Assembly (NCBI RefSeq): GCF_900115845.1
Contig: NZ_FOXX01000005.1
Location: 186,001-250,000, forward strand
Direction of reading: 5' to 3'
Source of the DNA: Priestia endophytica DSM 13796
Lineage (GTDB): Bacteria > Bacillota > Bacilli > Bacillales > Bacillaceae_H
Length of the DNA stretch: 64,000 nucleotides
Below are positions 17,347 through 25,996 of this stretch, piece after piece. The position numbers and the translations under genes were made by a program. The notes under the pieces are model-generated. The model saw only the letters and a program-made list of their open reading frames with translations, searched no databases and was not told the origin of the DNA. The first letter of the stretch is position 1, and each line of letters opens with the position of its first letter.

Positions 17347-18495
17347 ATGAAAAGACGATATAGAATATTCCAAAAGGTCACGGGTTTATCTCCGTATATT
17401 TGGAGTGTTTTTGCTATTTTACCTTTTTACTTTGTATTTCAATCTTCCTCTACTAATGAAGTGATAGCAGGGGTAGTGCTCAACATTTTGTTTTTTTTAT
17501 TTTATCGTTTTGCTTTTATTTCAAAAGGGTGGCCTGTTTATTTGTGGGCATTTTTACTTATTAGCATTTCGATTGCACTAACAAGCATTTTCACCTATAT
17601 TTATTTTGCTTTTTACTTTGCCTTTTTTCTAGCTTATTTTATTGGTCATGTTCAAAATAGGCTAATCTTTTTTACTCTTTATGCGGTTCATCTCATCAGT
17701 ACATTTATATCTGTTAATTACAATACAATCATGACAGAAGAAGTGTACTTAAGACAGCTTCCGTTTATCTTTATTATTACATTAAGCGTTGTGGTGCTTC
17801 CATTTAGCATTTATAACAGAAGACAGCGTGATCGCCTTGAAGAAAAACTTGAAGATGCTAACAAACGAATTGCAGAACTGAGCAAACAAGAAGAGAGGCA
17901 GAGGATTGCAAGAGATCTTCACGATACGCTTGGACAAAAGCTTTCACTTATTGGACTAAAAAGTGATTTAGCACGAAAATTAATTCAAAAAGACCCAGAG
18001 CAAGCTAAAATAGAAATAAAAGATGTTCAGCAGACGGCAAGAACAGCTCTTAATGAAGTCCGGAAGATGGTGTCTCAAATGAGAGGGATTAAGCTGAAGG
18101 AAGAGCTTGTTTGCGTCGAACAAATTTTAACAGCTGCAGATATTGATCTTGTTGTAGAGGAGCGCCTTGATGTGAATACGATTTCTCCACTTCTTGAAAA
18201 TATCTTAAGTATGTGTTTGAAAGAAGCGGTAACGAACGTTGTGAAACATAGCGGTGCATCACTTTGTATTATTGAGACATGGAAGACTATTGATGAGAGC
18301 GGCATTACAATCAGAGATAATGGAAAAGGCTTTGATACACATAAAAGGACTATAAAAGGAAACGGGCTTATCGGGATGGAAGAGCGATTAGAGTTTGTGA
18401 ATGGACAGCTTGAAATGGATGTGGAGAGTGGAGCAACTATTAGAATTAAAGTGCCGAATATTGTAAAACAAGAAGAGAAGGGACGAGTGAGATGA
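17347..18495 (+). CDS. desK: DesK, thermosensor histidine kinase
   Basis: 382 residues. Five hydrophobic segments fill roughly residues 15-155, then a charged coiled linker (RRQRDRLEEKLEDANK), a HisKA_3 dimerisation domain with phospho-acceptor His192 in RIARDLHDTLGQ, and a GHKL ATPase domain (N-box EAVTNVVKHSG, G-box DNGKGF). DesK senses membrane thickness and order, acting as kinase in the cold and phosphatase when warm, on DesR. The gene overlaps desR by four bases. Confidence 0.94.
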   Translation: MKRRYRIFQKVTGLSPYIWSVFAILPFYFVFQSSSTNEVIAGVVLNILFFLFYRFAFISKGWPVYLWAFLLISISIALTSIFTYIYFAFYFAFFLAYFIGHVQNRLIFFTLYAVHLISTFISVNYNTIMTEEVYLRQLPFIFIITLSVVVLPFSIYNRRQRDRLEEKLEDANKRIAELSKQEERQRIARDLHDTLGQKLSLIGLKSDLARKLIQKDPEQAKIEIKDVQQTARTALNEVRKMVSQMRGIKLKEELVCVEQILTAADIDLVVEERLDVNTISPLLENILSMCLKEAVTNVVKHSGASLCIIETWKTIDESGITIRDNGKGFDTHKRTIKGNGLIGMEERLEFVNGQLEMDVESGATIRIKVPNIVKQEEKGRVR

Positions 18496-19091
18496 TTCGT
18501 ATAGTCATTGCCGAAGATCAACGCATGCTTTTAGGAGCATTAGGTTCGCTTCTTAGTTTAGAAGATGATATGGAAATAGTCGGAAAAGCCTCAAACGGAG
18601 AAGAAGCTGTTTCCTTAGCTCACAAGCAGCAACCAGATGTTTGTATTATGGATATTGAAATGCCTATAAAAACAGGTCTTGAAGCAGCTGAAGAATTAAA
18701 AGAGTCAAACTGTAAAGTGATTATTTTAACTACCTTTGCACGTTCTGGCTATTTTCAGCGGGCATTAAAAGCAGGAGTAAGCGGCTATTTATTAAAAGAT
18801 AGTCCAAGTGAAGAGCTCGCAAGTTCTATTCGCAGTATTATGAGTGGGCGCCGTATTTATGCTCCAGAGCTTATCGATGATGCATACGCAGAAGAAAATC
18901 CGCTTACAGAACGTGAAAAAGAAGTATTAAGTCTTATTGCAGACGGAAAGAATACAAGAGAAATCGCAGATGCTCTTTCTATTAAAAACGGAACAGTGCG
19001 AAACTATATTTCAACAATCTTAGATAAGCTTGAAGTGAAAAATAGAATTGAAGCCATTACGCGTTTTAAGGAAAAAGGCTGGTTTAAATAA
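18492..19091 (+). CDS. desR: DesR, response regulator of des
   Basis: 199 residues, NarL/FixJ-type. The receiver domain has acidic pocket Asp9/Glu8 and phospho-acceptor Asp54 (CIMDIEMP), with the switch Lys in LLKDSPS. The C-terminal LuxR-type HTH begins LTEREKEVLSLIADGK. Phosphorylated DesR activates the des promoter through the TATGACA sites at 16116-16145. Translationally coupled to desK. Confidence 0.94.
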   Translation: MIRIVIAEDQRMLLGALGSLLSLEDDMEIVGKASNGEEAVSLAHKQQPDVCIMDIEMPIKTGLEAAEELKESNCKVIILTTFARSGYFQRALKAGVSGYLLKDSPSEELASSIRSIMSGRRIYAPELIDDAYAEENPLTEREKEVLSLIADGKNTREIADALSIKNGTVRNYISTILDKLEVKNRIEAITRFKEKGWFK

Positions 19092-19094
19092 AAG

Positions 19095-19125
19095 AGCGAG
19101 ATGAATGTTCATCTCGCTTTTTTTA
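19095..19125. terminator. Terminator between desR and the convergent 157-residue gene
   Basis: AGCGAGATGAA and TTCATCTCGCT around two bases, followed by seven T's on the plus strand. Confidence 0.85.
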
Positions 19126-19599
19126 TTATGCTTTTGGCTTAAATCCTTCTTCATCTAAATATTCCAATGCTTCATCGTATGTTAGAAATGATCCGTCAAG
19201 ATTTAGTCCTGCGTATGTGTTCCACATATCGTGCTCATACATAAGAATAAGAGTATGACCGTCATCATCAATCCAATGTTCTACTTCTTCATCCCCAGCA
19301 ATAGCTTGTTCCTCATGTGATGGTGGAGCAAGAGATGCAATGGCTTTCTCAACGATTGTACGAAGCTCTTCTTCAGTAAAATCGCGAATATTCACCATAC
19401 CTCTTTCATCAATCTCGTATTCGTCAAGATATTCACCGTAAACAAACCCATTTCCGTTTGGGTGAAGATGATACACAACGTTCTTTTTATCTGTCACACT
19501 TTCTTCATAGTGGAAATTAACGCGCTTAAGCGAAACATTTTTACGCTGAAGCTGCGGGAAAGATTCAATAATAGCTAGTTTTTGTTCAAAAGTTAGCAT
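19126..19599 (-). CDS. Conserved hypothetical protein, acidic, 157 residues
   Basis: I do not recognise a named family. The protein is soluble, strongly acidic, rich in Asp, Glu and Tyr, without signal peptide or membrane segment. Residues 1-60 contain a basic/aromatic KRVNFHYEESVTDKKNVVYHL stretch and the rest alternates short strands and acidic turns (EEVEHWIDDDGHTL, YDEALEYLDEEGFKPK). Codon use and a good GGAGGCC upstream suggest a real gene. Monocistronic, convergent with desR. No function is assigned. Confidence 0.7.
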   Translation of the reverse strand: MLTFEQKLAIIESFPQLQRKNVSLKRVNFHYEESVTDKKNVVYHLHPNGNGFVYGEYLDEYEIDERGMVNIRDFTEEELRTIVEKAIASLAPPSHEEQAIAGDEEVEHWIDDDGHTLILMYEHDMWNTYAGLNLDGSFLTYDEALEYLDEEGFKPKA

Positions 19600-19672
19600 G
19601 TGGCCTCCAAGAAAAGATATTTTTCGTTCGGTTCATTATATCATTAAGAACAGTAGAGACCAACAAGCGTTA

Positions 19673-20407
19673 TTAGTAGGCTTTACGTTTGAAAGAGAAG
19701 AAGCCGCAAATAAAGAAGACGAGAAAGCTGCCGCCGATAACGAAAATGAGTGTTTCAGTGGAAATTGAAAGTGAATATATATTATTAGCATCTTCTGAAA
19801 TCATCGCAAGGGCTGGCTGAACCCACGGATAAAAAGGACCGTACGTTTCTGAATTTACAATAAGTATATTTGGCACTGTGAAAATCACGTTCAAAGCAAG
19901 CGATGCGCCAAAGCTTGCCCAAAGAGAAGAAGCCCAAATTTGTAATGTTGCAAGTGGAACAGAAGCAATAAATCCACTTAGAACACCTTTAAGCATATAG
20001 TCCTCTGGTATGACAGATCCTCCGTTAATCGCTGAAGCGAGTAATATGCTTCCTAGGAAAAACAGCTGAATGAGAGCGCAAATCATAACGATGAAAAGGA
20101 GTTTGGCAAGAAACACATTTCCTTTTCGAACGGGCTGGACAAGCAGCTGTTTCCATCCGCCATTAAGATGTTCATGACGGCAAAGAAAAGCCGCAAATAT
20201 CCCGATAAGAAGAGGAAAAAGTAAAATGGTGTGTGAGGCAGCTCCAGATTGATATAGGTGCATAAGTGTAATTTTTCCACTCTCTACTTTTAGGTCGTCG
20301 GGAAATGCCAAACCATCAGTAAGGATGATAAGAGGGCTAATAAGCAATAATAGCCAGATTTTTGTCCGTTTTAACTTCAATAATTCTGCTCTCATAAGAG
20401 GTATCAT
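19673..20407 (-). CDS. LanG-like ABC-2 permease subunit
   Basis: 244 residues with six hydrophobic segments; starts MIPLMRAELLKLKRTKIWLL, the N-terminus typical of LanE/LanG and BcrB-type permeases of antibiotic-peptide exporters. A CRHEHLNGGWKQLLVQPVRK cytoplasmic loop between helices 2 and 3 is the family hallmark. Third gene of the ATPase-permease-permease unit; its start overlaps the stop of the upstream permease by one base. With its partners it would expel membrane-inserted peptide antibiotics. The substrate is inferred only from family. Confidence 0.85.
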   Translation of the reverse strand: MIPLMRAELLKLKRTKIWLLLLISPLIILTDGLAFPDDLKVESGKITLMHLYQSGAASHTILLFPLLIGIFAAFLCRHEHLNGGWKQLLVQPVRKGNVFLAKLLFIVMICALIQLFFLGSILLASAINGGSVIPEDYMLKGVLSGFIASVPLATLQIWASSLWASFGASLALNVIFTVPNILIVNSETYGPFYPWVQPALAMISEDANNIYSLSISTETLIFVIGGSFLVFFICGFFSFKRKAY

Positions 20408-21114
20408 TAACTATTCACATCCTTTTTTGTGAAATGAACTGTGCTAAACCCTAACAAAATTAGACCAACAACAATGCCAAGGAAAACGTTAATAATTGGT
20501 TTATCCCACTGGTTACTTAAAGAAGGCCAGCTCCAAATAGTCCATCGTGGTAAAGCTCCTCCAAAAATAGAGCCAACAATTCCAATAGCAAGTGGAAGAG
20601 CTTGGTTATTAAGTACAACTGAAAGCCATAATTGTAGCGCTACAACTGGAAGTGCAGCTAAGAAAGGATAAAAGCATGTTTTGAATAATAGGGCAATCGA
20701 AATATCAGTTCCAAACCCTAAGCTGATCCCAAGAATAACAATGCCAATTGCGAGCAAAATGCAAGATGTTGTCAATAAAATAAAAGCCAGAGAGAACTTC
20801 CCCATAAAAATCTTCGTTTTTGAAAGAGGAAGTGACAATAAATGCTTCCACGATGTTGATTGATGTTCGAGAGATGAAATCAGTGAAGCAACAAGCGTAG
20901 CGCCGAGCATTAAAGCAAACACAGAGAGCATATTGGCTTCGCCGATTAACCCTTTCCATAAATCATCTTTATAGAGATCTGTTAAATAGTCATATCTCAG
21001 CCCAAAGTTTAAAGCTTCAAGAGCAATCACCCCAAAAGGTCCAAGAAAAGCTAATCCCCATATCCACTTCCGCTTAATTTTAAGAAATTCGGCTTTTAAA
21101 AGTGCTTTGTACAT
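20407..21114 (-). CDS. LanE-like ABC-2 permease subunit
   Basis: 235 residues, six hydrophobic segments, N-terminus MYKALLKAEFLKIKRKWIWG and loop SLEHQSTSWKHLLSLPLSKTK, homologous in layout to its neighbour at 19673. Two different half-size permeases with one ATPase is the LanFEG arrangement. Its first 35 bases overlap the end of the ATPase gene in another frame, so the genes are translationally coupled. Confidence 0.85.
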   Translation of the reverse strand: MYKALLKAEFLKIKRKWIWGLAFLGPFGVIALEALNFGLRYDYLTDLYKDDLWKGLIGEANMLSVFALMLGATLVASLISSLEHQSTSWKHLLSLPLSKTKIFMGKFSLAFILLTTSCILLAIGIVILGISLGFGTDISIALLFKTCFYPFLAALPVVALQLWLSVVLNNQALPLAIGIVGSIFGGALPRWTIWSWPSLSNQWDKPIINVFLGIVVGLILLGFSTVHFTKKDVNS

Positions 21115-22018
21115 TTGTGCCTTCCTCCTTTATAAGATCAAGGAAAATATCTTCTAGCGATTTTTTATTTTCTTCCACCCGATAAATGCTAATGCCGTGA
21201 CGAACAAGGAGACTAATAACTTTCGCAATGGCTTCATCCTCCGCTTCTACCATGATTTTTTCTTCCTCTCGATAAGCTTGGATTCCATATGAAACAATGT
21301 GCTTAAACGTTTCTTCAGGCGAACTTGTTGTAAATGAAACAGAGGCGGAAGCGAAACGACGCAGTTCTTCAATACGATCTTGGAAGATGAGTCGTCCTTT
21401 TGAAATGATTCCAACATATGTAGCCATTTGGTCAATCTCACTTAAAAGGTGACTTGAAACAATAATTGTAATACCCCGTTCTTTTGCAAGAGATTTAATG
21501 AGTGTACGAATTTCTAAAATTCCTTGTGGGTCAAGTCCATTTGTTGGCTCATCTAAAATAAGTAATTTAGGATCTCCAAGAAGTGCGATCGCAATCCCAA
21601 GTCGCTGTTTCATTCCTAATGAATATTCTTTAACTTTCTTTTTGGCTGCTTTTTCAAGCCCTACAATTTCTAATACTTCTTTAATTTTAGATTTTGGGGC
21701 TTTACGGAGAACACGGTAAACTTCCAAATTCTCAATAGCATTTAAATGTCCATAGTAGGATGGATTTTCAACAAGTGCACCAATTTCTTTTAATGCTTCA
21801 ATGCGATTTTTGCGCAGATCTTTGCCAAAAACTGAAATAGAACCATGAGAAGGTTTGATTAACCCTAGGAGCATTCGAATTGTTGTTGTTTTTCCAGCTC
21901 CATTAGGTCCTAAAAATCCATAAACTGCTCCACGTGGAATTTGTAAATTAATGCGATTTACAACCGCGTCACTTTTATATTTTTTCGTTAAATCATTTGC
22001 CGTTAAAATATTTTCCAT
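21080..22018 (-). CDS. LanF/BcrA-type ABC ATPase
   Basis: 312 residues. Walker A GPNGAGKTT, signature SLGMKQR, Walker B LLILDEP, H-loop SSH. In place of the usual Q-loop glutamine the sequence reads GALVENPSYY, the E-loop variant that marks LanF/BcrA proteins of lantibiotic immunity and bacitracin resistance pumps. The C-terminal 90 residues are the family's accessory region. The start at 22018 is preferred over one 21 bases upstream because GAGGTGAT is properly spaced. Operon with two permeases; divergent from a two-component system. Confidence 0.88.
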   Translation of the reverse strand: MENILTANDLTKKYKSDAVVNRINLQIPRGAVYGFLGPNGAGKTTTIRMLLGLIKPSHGSISVFGKDLRKNRIEALKEIGALVENPSYYGHLNAIENLEVYRVLRKAPKSKIKEVLEIVGLEKAAKKKVKEYSLGMKQRLGIAIALLGDPKLLILDEPTNGLDPQGILEIRTLIKSLAKERGITIIVSSHLLSEIDQMATYVGIISKGRLIFQDRIEELRRFASASVSFTTSSPEETFKHIVSYGIQAYREEEKIMVEAEDEAIAKVISLLVRHGISIYRVEENKKSLEDIFLDLIKEEGTNVQSTFKSRIS

Positions 22019-22037
22019 TTTCATCACCTCACAAATC

Positions 22038-22091
22038 ATTGTAGACAGAGAAGGTTAATAATGGAGAAGGGTAAGGTTAAGTTTTGGTTAA
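22038..22091 (-). promoter_or_regulatory. Phased GGTTAA repeats and promoter in front of the LanFEG genes
   Basis: GGTTAA occurs at 22053-22058, 22075-22080 and 22086-22091, that is at spacings of 22 and 11 bases, one helical turn apart, the pattern bound by OmpR/PhoB-family regulators. A minus-strand -10 TACAAT is at 22038-22043 without a good -35, so activation by the adjacent response regulator is likely. Confidence 0.5.
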
Positions 22092-22167
22092 ATGTAGGAA
22101 AATAGTTTCCAATTTTCTTTTTTAGTTCTATCATAAGATTAGAAACTATTAGGTTGAGGGTGGTTTT

Positions 22168-22839
22168 ATGAAAAACATCGTTTATATAGAAGATGATGAA
22201 ACAATCGGGAAATGGTTGAAGGAAGAGCTTGAAGACAACGGATATCATGTGTCATGGTATCTTTCAGACGAGGGCAGTGAAGAAGGAATGAAAAATGCGG
22301 ATTTAGTCATTTTAGATGTTATGTTACCAGGTCTTGATGGGTTTACGCTCGGTCAGCGCTTTAAAAACAACTACAATGATGTGCCAATCATTATGCTGAC
22401 AGCAAGAACAGCTCTTGATGATAAAGTGCAAGGGCTAACGTTTGCAGATGATTATTTAACAAAACCTTTTCATCCAAAAGAGCTAATGGCCCGTATAGAA
22501 GTGCTGCTCAGGCGCTATAACCGTCAGGAAGAAGACTGTAGAACGGTTGGACATTTGGATGTGTATACAAAGCAACAGCGTATTATTCGTCGAAGTGATG
22601 GCGAAGAGATTATCCTGTCAGGAAAACAGCATCAGCTTTTCTTCTTTTTCACACGACATTTTAATCAAACACTAACAAAAGAACAGATATTTGAAAGCAT
22701 ATGGAAAGACCCATATATTGAAGGAGATAAAACGCTCACCGTTCACATTCGCCACCTCCGCGAAAAAGTAGAGGAAGACCCAAGCAAGCCAAAAGTGATT
22801 GAAACAATTCGCGGCATCGGGTATCGGATGAAGGCATGA
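22168..22839 (+). CDS. OmpR-family response regulator of the LanFEG module
   Basis: 223 residues. Receiver domain with acidic residues Glu8, Asp9 and Asp10, phospho-acceptor Asp50 (LVILDVMLPG) and switch Lys in LTKPFHPKEL. The C-terminal winged helix (about 125-222) ends with the RGIGYRM signature. Start ATG is preceded by TGAGGGTGG. The kinase gene overlaps by four bases. The divergent exporter and the GGTTAA repeats in between suggest it controls that exporter in response to an envelope-active peptide. Confidence 0.9.
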   Translation: MKNIVYIEDDETIGKWLKEELEDNGYHVSWYLSDEGSEEGMKNADLVILDVMLPGLDGFTLGQRFKNNYNDVPIIMLTARTALDDKVQGLTFADDYLTKPFHPKELMARIEVLLRRYNRQEEDCRTVGHLDVYTKQQRIIRRSDGEEIILSGKQHQLFFFFTRHFNQTLTKEQIFESIWKDPYIEGDKTLTVHIRHLREKVEEDPSKPKVIETIRGIGYRMKA

Positions 22840-24194
22840 GAAAGCTTAATTCGTTAACAGCACGGTATATTCTGATTGTTTTATTAGCAATTATTATGCT
22901 TCCAGTAGCAATGCTAGCTAGTGGAGTTCTTTATATTAGCCCATGGTATAAAAAGCAGGATGAGCCTTATTATCCAAGCTATGAAGTTGTTGATACGTGG
23001 CATAAGGAATCTAAAAAAATGATGCCTCATGACGTTCAAAGTGTAAAAAAAGCTTTTAGCAAAGTAGAAAAGAGCTATAAATCTACAGCAATGGTTTATG
23101 TGAATGGAAATGGAGAAACAGTGTTAAAGGAAGGAGCTCCTGTAAATCTCCCAACAGAGTGGAATGCAATGACAACCATGGATTTTATGAAAAGCAGCAT
23201 TGATAGCGATCCTTTTACTGTTGTTTCCTATGTAGGTGGGAAGAAAGAAGCAGGGTTTGTTATTTTGCAAATGCCACGTTCTTATATTACGGCTATAAAT
23301 CGGGATGAGAACCCACTATATGATTTCCTTACTTTTCTTCTCTCTATTATCATTATTGTTTTATTTCTACTGATTTCTTGGTTCTTCTTCCGCAGCATCC
23401 GAAGACGTCTTCTGCGCCTTCAAGATGCAATGGAAATGCCAAATGCTCGGAATGTTCCTCCTAAAATACAGATATCAAGAAAAGATGAAATTGGGGCTCT
23501 TGAGCAATCATTTAATAATATGCTTACGGCATTAGAAGAAAGTCAGCAAAATGAGCGTGAAGAAGAAAGTGCACGTCGCAAGCTTATTGCTGACCTTTCT
23601 CACGATTTGCGAACACCGCTCACCGCCCTAAAAGCGCAAATTTACTCTTTGAAGAAGGAAGTTCACTCTCAGAAAGGTGAAGAAACGATTGCTCTTGCTG
23701 ATGAAAAAATTCATTATTTAGGAGAGCTCATTGAAAACCTCCTTTCTTATTCATTACTCACTTCAAACAAATATCCATATAAGCCGGAGAAAACGGATAT
23801 AGTGAGGCTTGTTCGCACAACGGTTGCCTGCTGGTATGATCGCTTGGAAGAGGAAGGCTTTGAAGTGGATATAGAGATTCAAGGAGATGACATTAAAAGC
23901 AATATTGATGTGAACTGGTTCCAGCGTATGATTGATAATGTCATTCAAAATGTGATTCGCCATGCAAAAGATGGTCAGTTTATTGGGTTTTATATGGAAG
24001 GAAAAGGTGAAGAGTATAAAATATCAGTTGTGGATCATGGCCCAGGATTTACGAACACAAGTGGAAACAAACACGGTCGAGGGATTGGAATGTCGATTAT
24101 TGCTCTTATGGCTGAAGCGATGAATATTAAATGGAAAGTAGACTCAAATGAAAATGGCACAACTTTTAAGTTTTATTATAAGAAGTCTTTATAA
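22836..24194 (+). CDS. Sensor histidine kinase of the LanFEG module
   Basis: 452 residues. Membrane helix about 12-34, an extracellular domain of roughly 125 residues (about 36-160), second helix about 163-186, HAMP (about 187-240), HisKA with His256 in ADLSHDLRTPL, and HATPase_c with N-box NVIQNVIRHA and G-box DHGPGF. The sizeable extracellular domain distinguishes it from the intramembrane BceS kinases and suggests direct ligand sensing, as in NisK/SpaK-like systems, though no similarity to those sensors can be claimed by eye. Confidence 0.9.
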   Translation: MRKLNSLTARYILIVLLAIIMLPVAMLASGVLYISPWYKKQDEPYYPSYEVVDTWHKESKKMMPHDVQSVKKAFSKVEKSYKSTAMVYVNGNGETVLKEGAPVNLPTEWNAMTTMDFMKSSIDSDPFTVVSYVGGKKEAGFVILQMPRSYITAINRDENPLYDFLTFLLSIIIIVLFLLISWFFFRSIRRRLLRLQDAMEMPNARNVPPKIQISRKDEIGALEQSFNNMLTALEESQQNEREEESARRKLIADLSHDLRTPLTALKAQIYSLKKEVHSQKGEETIALADEKIHYLGELIENLLSYSLLTSNKYPYKPEKTDIVRLVRTTVACWYDRLEEEGFEVDIEIQGDDIKSNIDVNWFQRMIDNVIQNVIRHAKDGQFIGFYMEGKGEEYKISVVDHGPGFTNTSGNKHGRGIGMSIIALMAEAMNIKWKVDSNENGTTFKFYYKKSL

Positions 24195-24210
24195 TAAAAC
24201 TGATTTAAGA

Positions 24211-24245
24211 GCAAAAGCTCATCTTCTAAGAAGATGAGCTTTTGC
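24211..24245. terminator. Bidirectional hairpin between the kinase and niaP
   Basis: GCAAAAGCTCATCTT and AAGATGAGCTTTTGC form a 15-bp perfect stem around CTAAG between convergent genes. Confidence 0.7.
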
Positions 24246-24248
24246 TTG

Positions 24249-25448
24249 TTAAGCAAGTTCTCTTTGTTTGGTTTCCCTTCCAAAAAAGGCCACAGCGACA
24301 ACCCCAACGATAATAGATAGACAGAAGATGGTAAAAATCGTGGCAACAGAAGATCCGCTGCTCATTAAATAGCCAACAGCAAGTGGACCTAAAATCCCGC
24401 CAACTCTACCGAATGAAGCGGCCATTCCTGCACCTGTTCCACGAACTTCAGTTGGATATTGCTCAGGCGTATAAGCATAAAGAGCTCCCCACGCTCCGAG
24501 ATTAAAAAATGAAAGAAACATACCTGATGCGAGTAAGAGCGGTAATGTTTCAGCTGTTCCGAATAAAAGGGCGCTCGCAGCAGTTCCGAGTAGAAACGTT
24601 ACAAGTACAAACTTGCGTCCAGCTCGTTCAATGAGCCATGCAGCTGTAAAGTAACCTGGAAGCTGGGCAAGGGTCATAATAAGCACATATTCAAAGCTTT
24701 TAATAAGGCTAAAACCTTTCAACACCATGACGCTTGGCAGCCATAAAAACATACCGTAATAAGAGAACACAACTGTAAACCAAAGCACCCAAAGGACAAT
24801 CGTTTGTTTGCGAACTTCTTTCGACCACACTTTTGCAATGTTTTGAGAAAATGAAGGTTTCTTCTCAAGTGCCAAATAGCGTGGTGAATCTGGTAACCCG
24901 ATGCGTAGATATAACGCATAAAAAGCAGGAAGAGCTGTAATTAAAAGTGCAATTTGCCAGCCATACGTTGGAATAATAAAGTAGGAGATAAGAGCAGCAA
25001 GCAACCAGCCAAAAGCCCAGAAGCTTTCAAGCAACACAACTGTTTTCCCTCTTTTTTCTGGAGCAACGGTTTCGGAAACAAGCGTAGAAGCAACAGGAAG
25101 TTCCCCGCCAAGCCCCATACCGATAAAGAAGCGTAATAATAAAAACACAAACAATGTTGGAGCAAGTGCTGATAAGCCACTTCCGATTGAAAAAAGTAAG
25201 AGCGTTATAATAAAGACCGGTTTTCGGCCAATTCGATCAGCTAAAAGTCCAAAAATCAGGGCTCCAACAGCCATACCAATTGAATTAACGCTTCCAATCC
25301 AGCTCATCTCTTCAGGTGTTAATTTCCACTCAATTTGCAAAGCAGCAATAATAAAGGAAAGAATTCCGACGTCTAGGGCATCGAACATCCACCCAAGCCC
25401 AGCAACTCCAAGCAGTTTTCGCTCAGATAGGGATTTTTGTGCCTTCAT
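24249..25448 (-). CDS. niaP: MFS transporter, NiaP-like (niacin uptake)
   Basis: 399 residues, 12 membrane segments, sugar-porter-type MFS. The motif between helices 2 and 3 is GLLADRIGRKP, an R-E stretch RFFIGMGLGGELPVAS is in helix 4, and the repeat motif ERAGRK precedes helix 8. The order of motifs and length match B. subtilis NiaP (YceI, 400 residues), a nicotinate/nicotinamide importer under NiaR. The assignment is from memory of that sequence; related aromatic-acid transporters share the same layout. Confidence 0.7.
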   Translation of the reverse strand: MKAQKSLSERKLLGVAGLGWMFDALDVGILSFIIAALQIEWKLTPEEMSWIGSVNSIGMAVGALIFGLLADRIGRKPVFIITLLLFSIGSGLSALAPTLFVFLLLRFFIGMGLGGELPVASTLVSETVAPEKRGKTVVLLESFWAFGWLLAALISYFIIPTYGWQIALLITALPAFYALYLRIGLPDSPRYLALEKKPSFSQNIAKVWSKEVRKQTIVLWVLWFTVVFSYYGMFLWLPSVMVLKGFSLIKSFEYVLIMTLAQLPGYFTAAWLIERAGRKFVLVTFLLGTAASALLFGTAETLPLLLASGMFLSFFNLGAWGALYAYTPEQYPTEVRGTGAGMAASFGRVGGILGPLAVGYLMSSGSSVATIFTIFCLSIIVGVVAVAFFGRETKQRELA

Positions 25449-25481
25449 ATTCTTTTCATCTCCTGTATAGATTAATGTAGA

Positions 25482-25510
25482 TACATATGCTGATTAATAG
25501 TTTACATATG
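25482..25510. promoter_or_regulatory. Direct TACATATG repeats upstream of niaP
   Basis: TACATATG at 25482-25489 and again at 25503-25510, 21 bases (two helical turns) apart, 35-60 bases before the start. The outer one continues into TCTTTACAC. A candidate NiaR operator by position only. Confidence 0.3.
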
Positions 25511-25557
25511 TCTTTACACTTTGTCACTAAATAGTTCAAAAATAATAAAAAACAGAA

Positions 25558-25586
25558 TTTACTAATTATTTAGAAAAATATATAAT
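25558..25586 (+). promoter_or_regulatory. Promoter of the DUF485-symporter operon
   Basis: TTTACT at 25558-25563, 17-base spacer, TATAAT at 25581-25586; 62 bases upstream of the first gene. Confidence 0.55.
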
Positions 25587-25648
25587 AGATATATCTCTGT
25601 GGAAGGAGGGAAATTTGGAGGAGGAATGAACAATAAGGGGGAGTTGTT

Positions 25649-25981
25649 GTGGAAGGGAAAGAAGTGAAGTTAGAGAGGGAAGAACAAGAATTAGATTACA
25701 CGGAGCTTGTCCAATCTCCAACATTTCAACGGCTCATGTGTGAAAAACGTCGTTTTATTTTACCTTTTTCACTATTCTTTTTAGCTTTTTATTTCACGCT
25801 ACCTGTTTTAACTGCCTATTTTACCTTCTTAAATGAGACGGCTTTTTGGTCTTTAACATGGGCATGGGTTTTTGCATTTGCGCAATTCATCATGACTTGG
25901 ACACTCTGTATGATTTACACAAAGCGCTCTCAAAAGTTTGATGTGCTTGTAGAAGATCTAAAAAAAGAAGCTGGCCGTTAA
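25649..25981 (+). CDS. DUF485 membrane protein, partner of the symporter
   Basis: 110 residues: a charged N-terminus, then two membrane segments (about 38-60 and 70-93) and the DUF485 pattern SPTFQRLMCEKRRF. Genes of this family nearly always precede an ActP/YwcA-type solute-sodium symporter, as here (15 bases apart). The start is GTG at 25649, behind GGGGGAG. Role unknown; possibly an accessory subunit. Confidence 0.88.
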   Translation: MEGKEVKLEREEQELDYTELVQSPTFQRLMCEKRRFILPFSLFFLAFYFTLPVLTAYFTFLNETAFWSLTWAWVFAFAQFIMTWTLCMIYTKRSQKFDVLVEDLKKEAGR

Positions 25982-25996
25982 AGGGGGAAGTTTAGG

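Noticed and set aside
18075-18521. 148-residue minus-strand ORF across desK/desR
   Set aside because: Lies wholly over two conserved genes that overlap each other; Ser/Ile-rich composition of an antisense frame.
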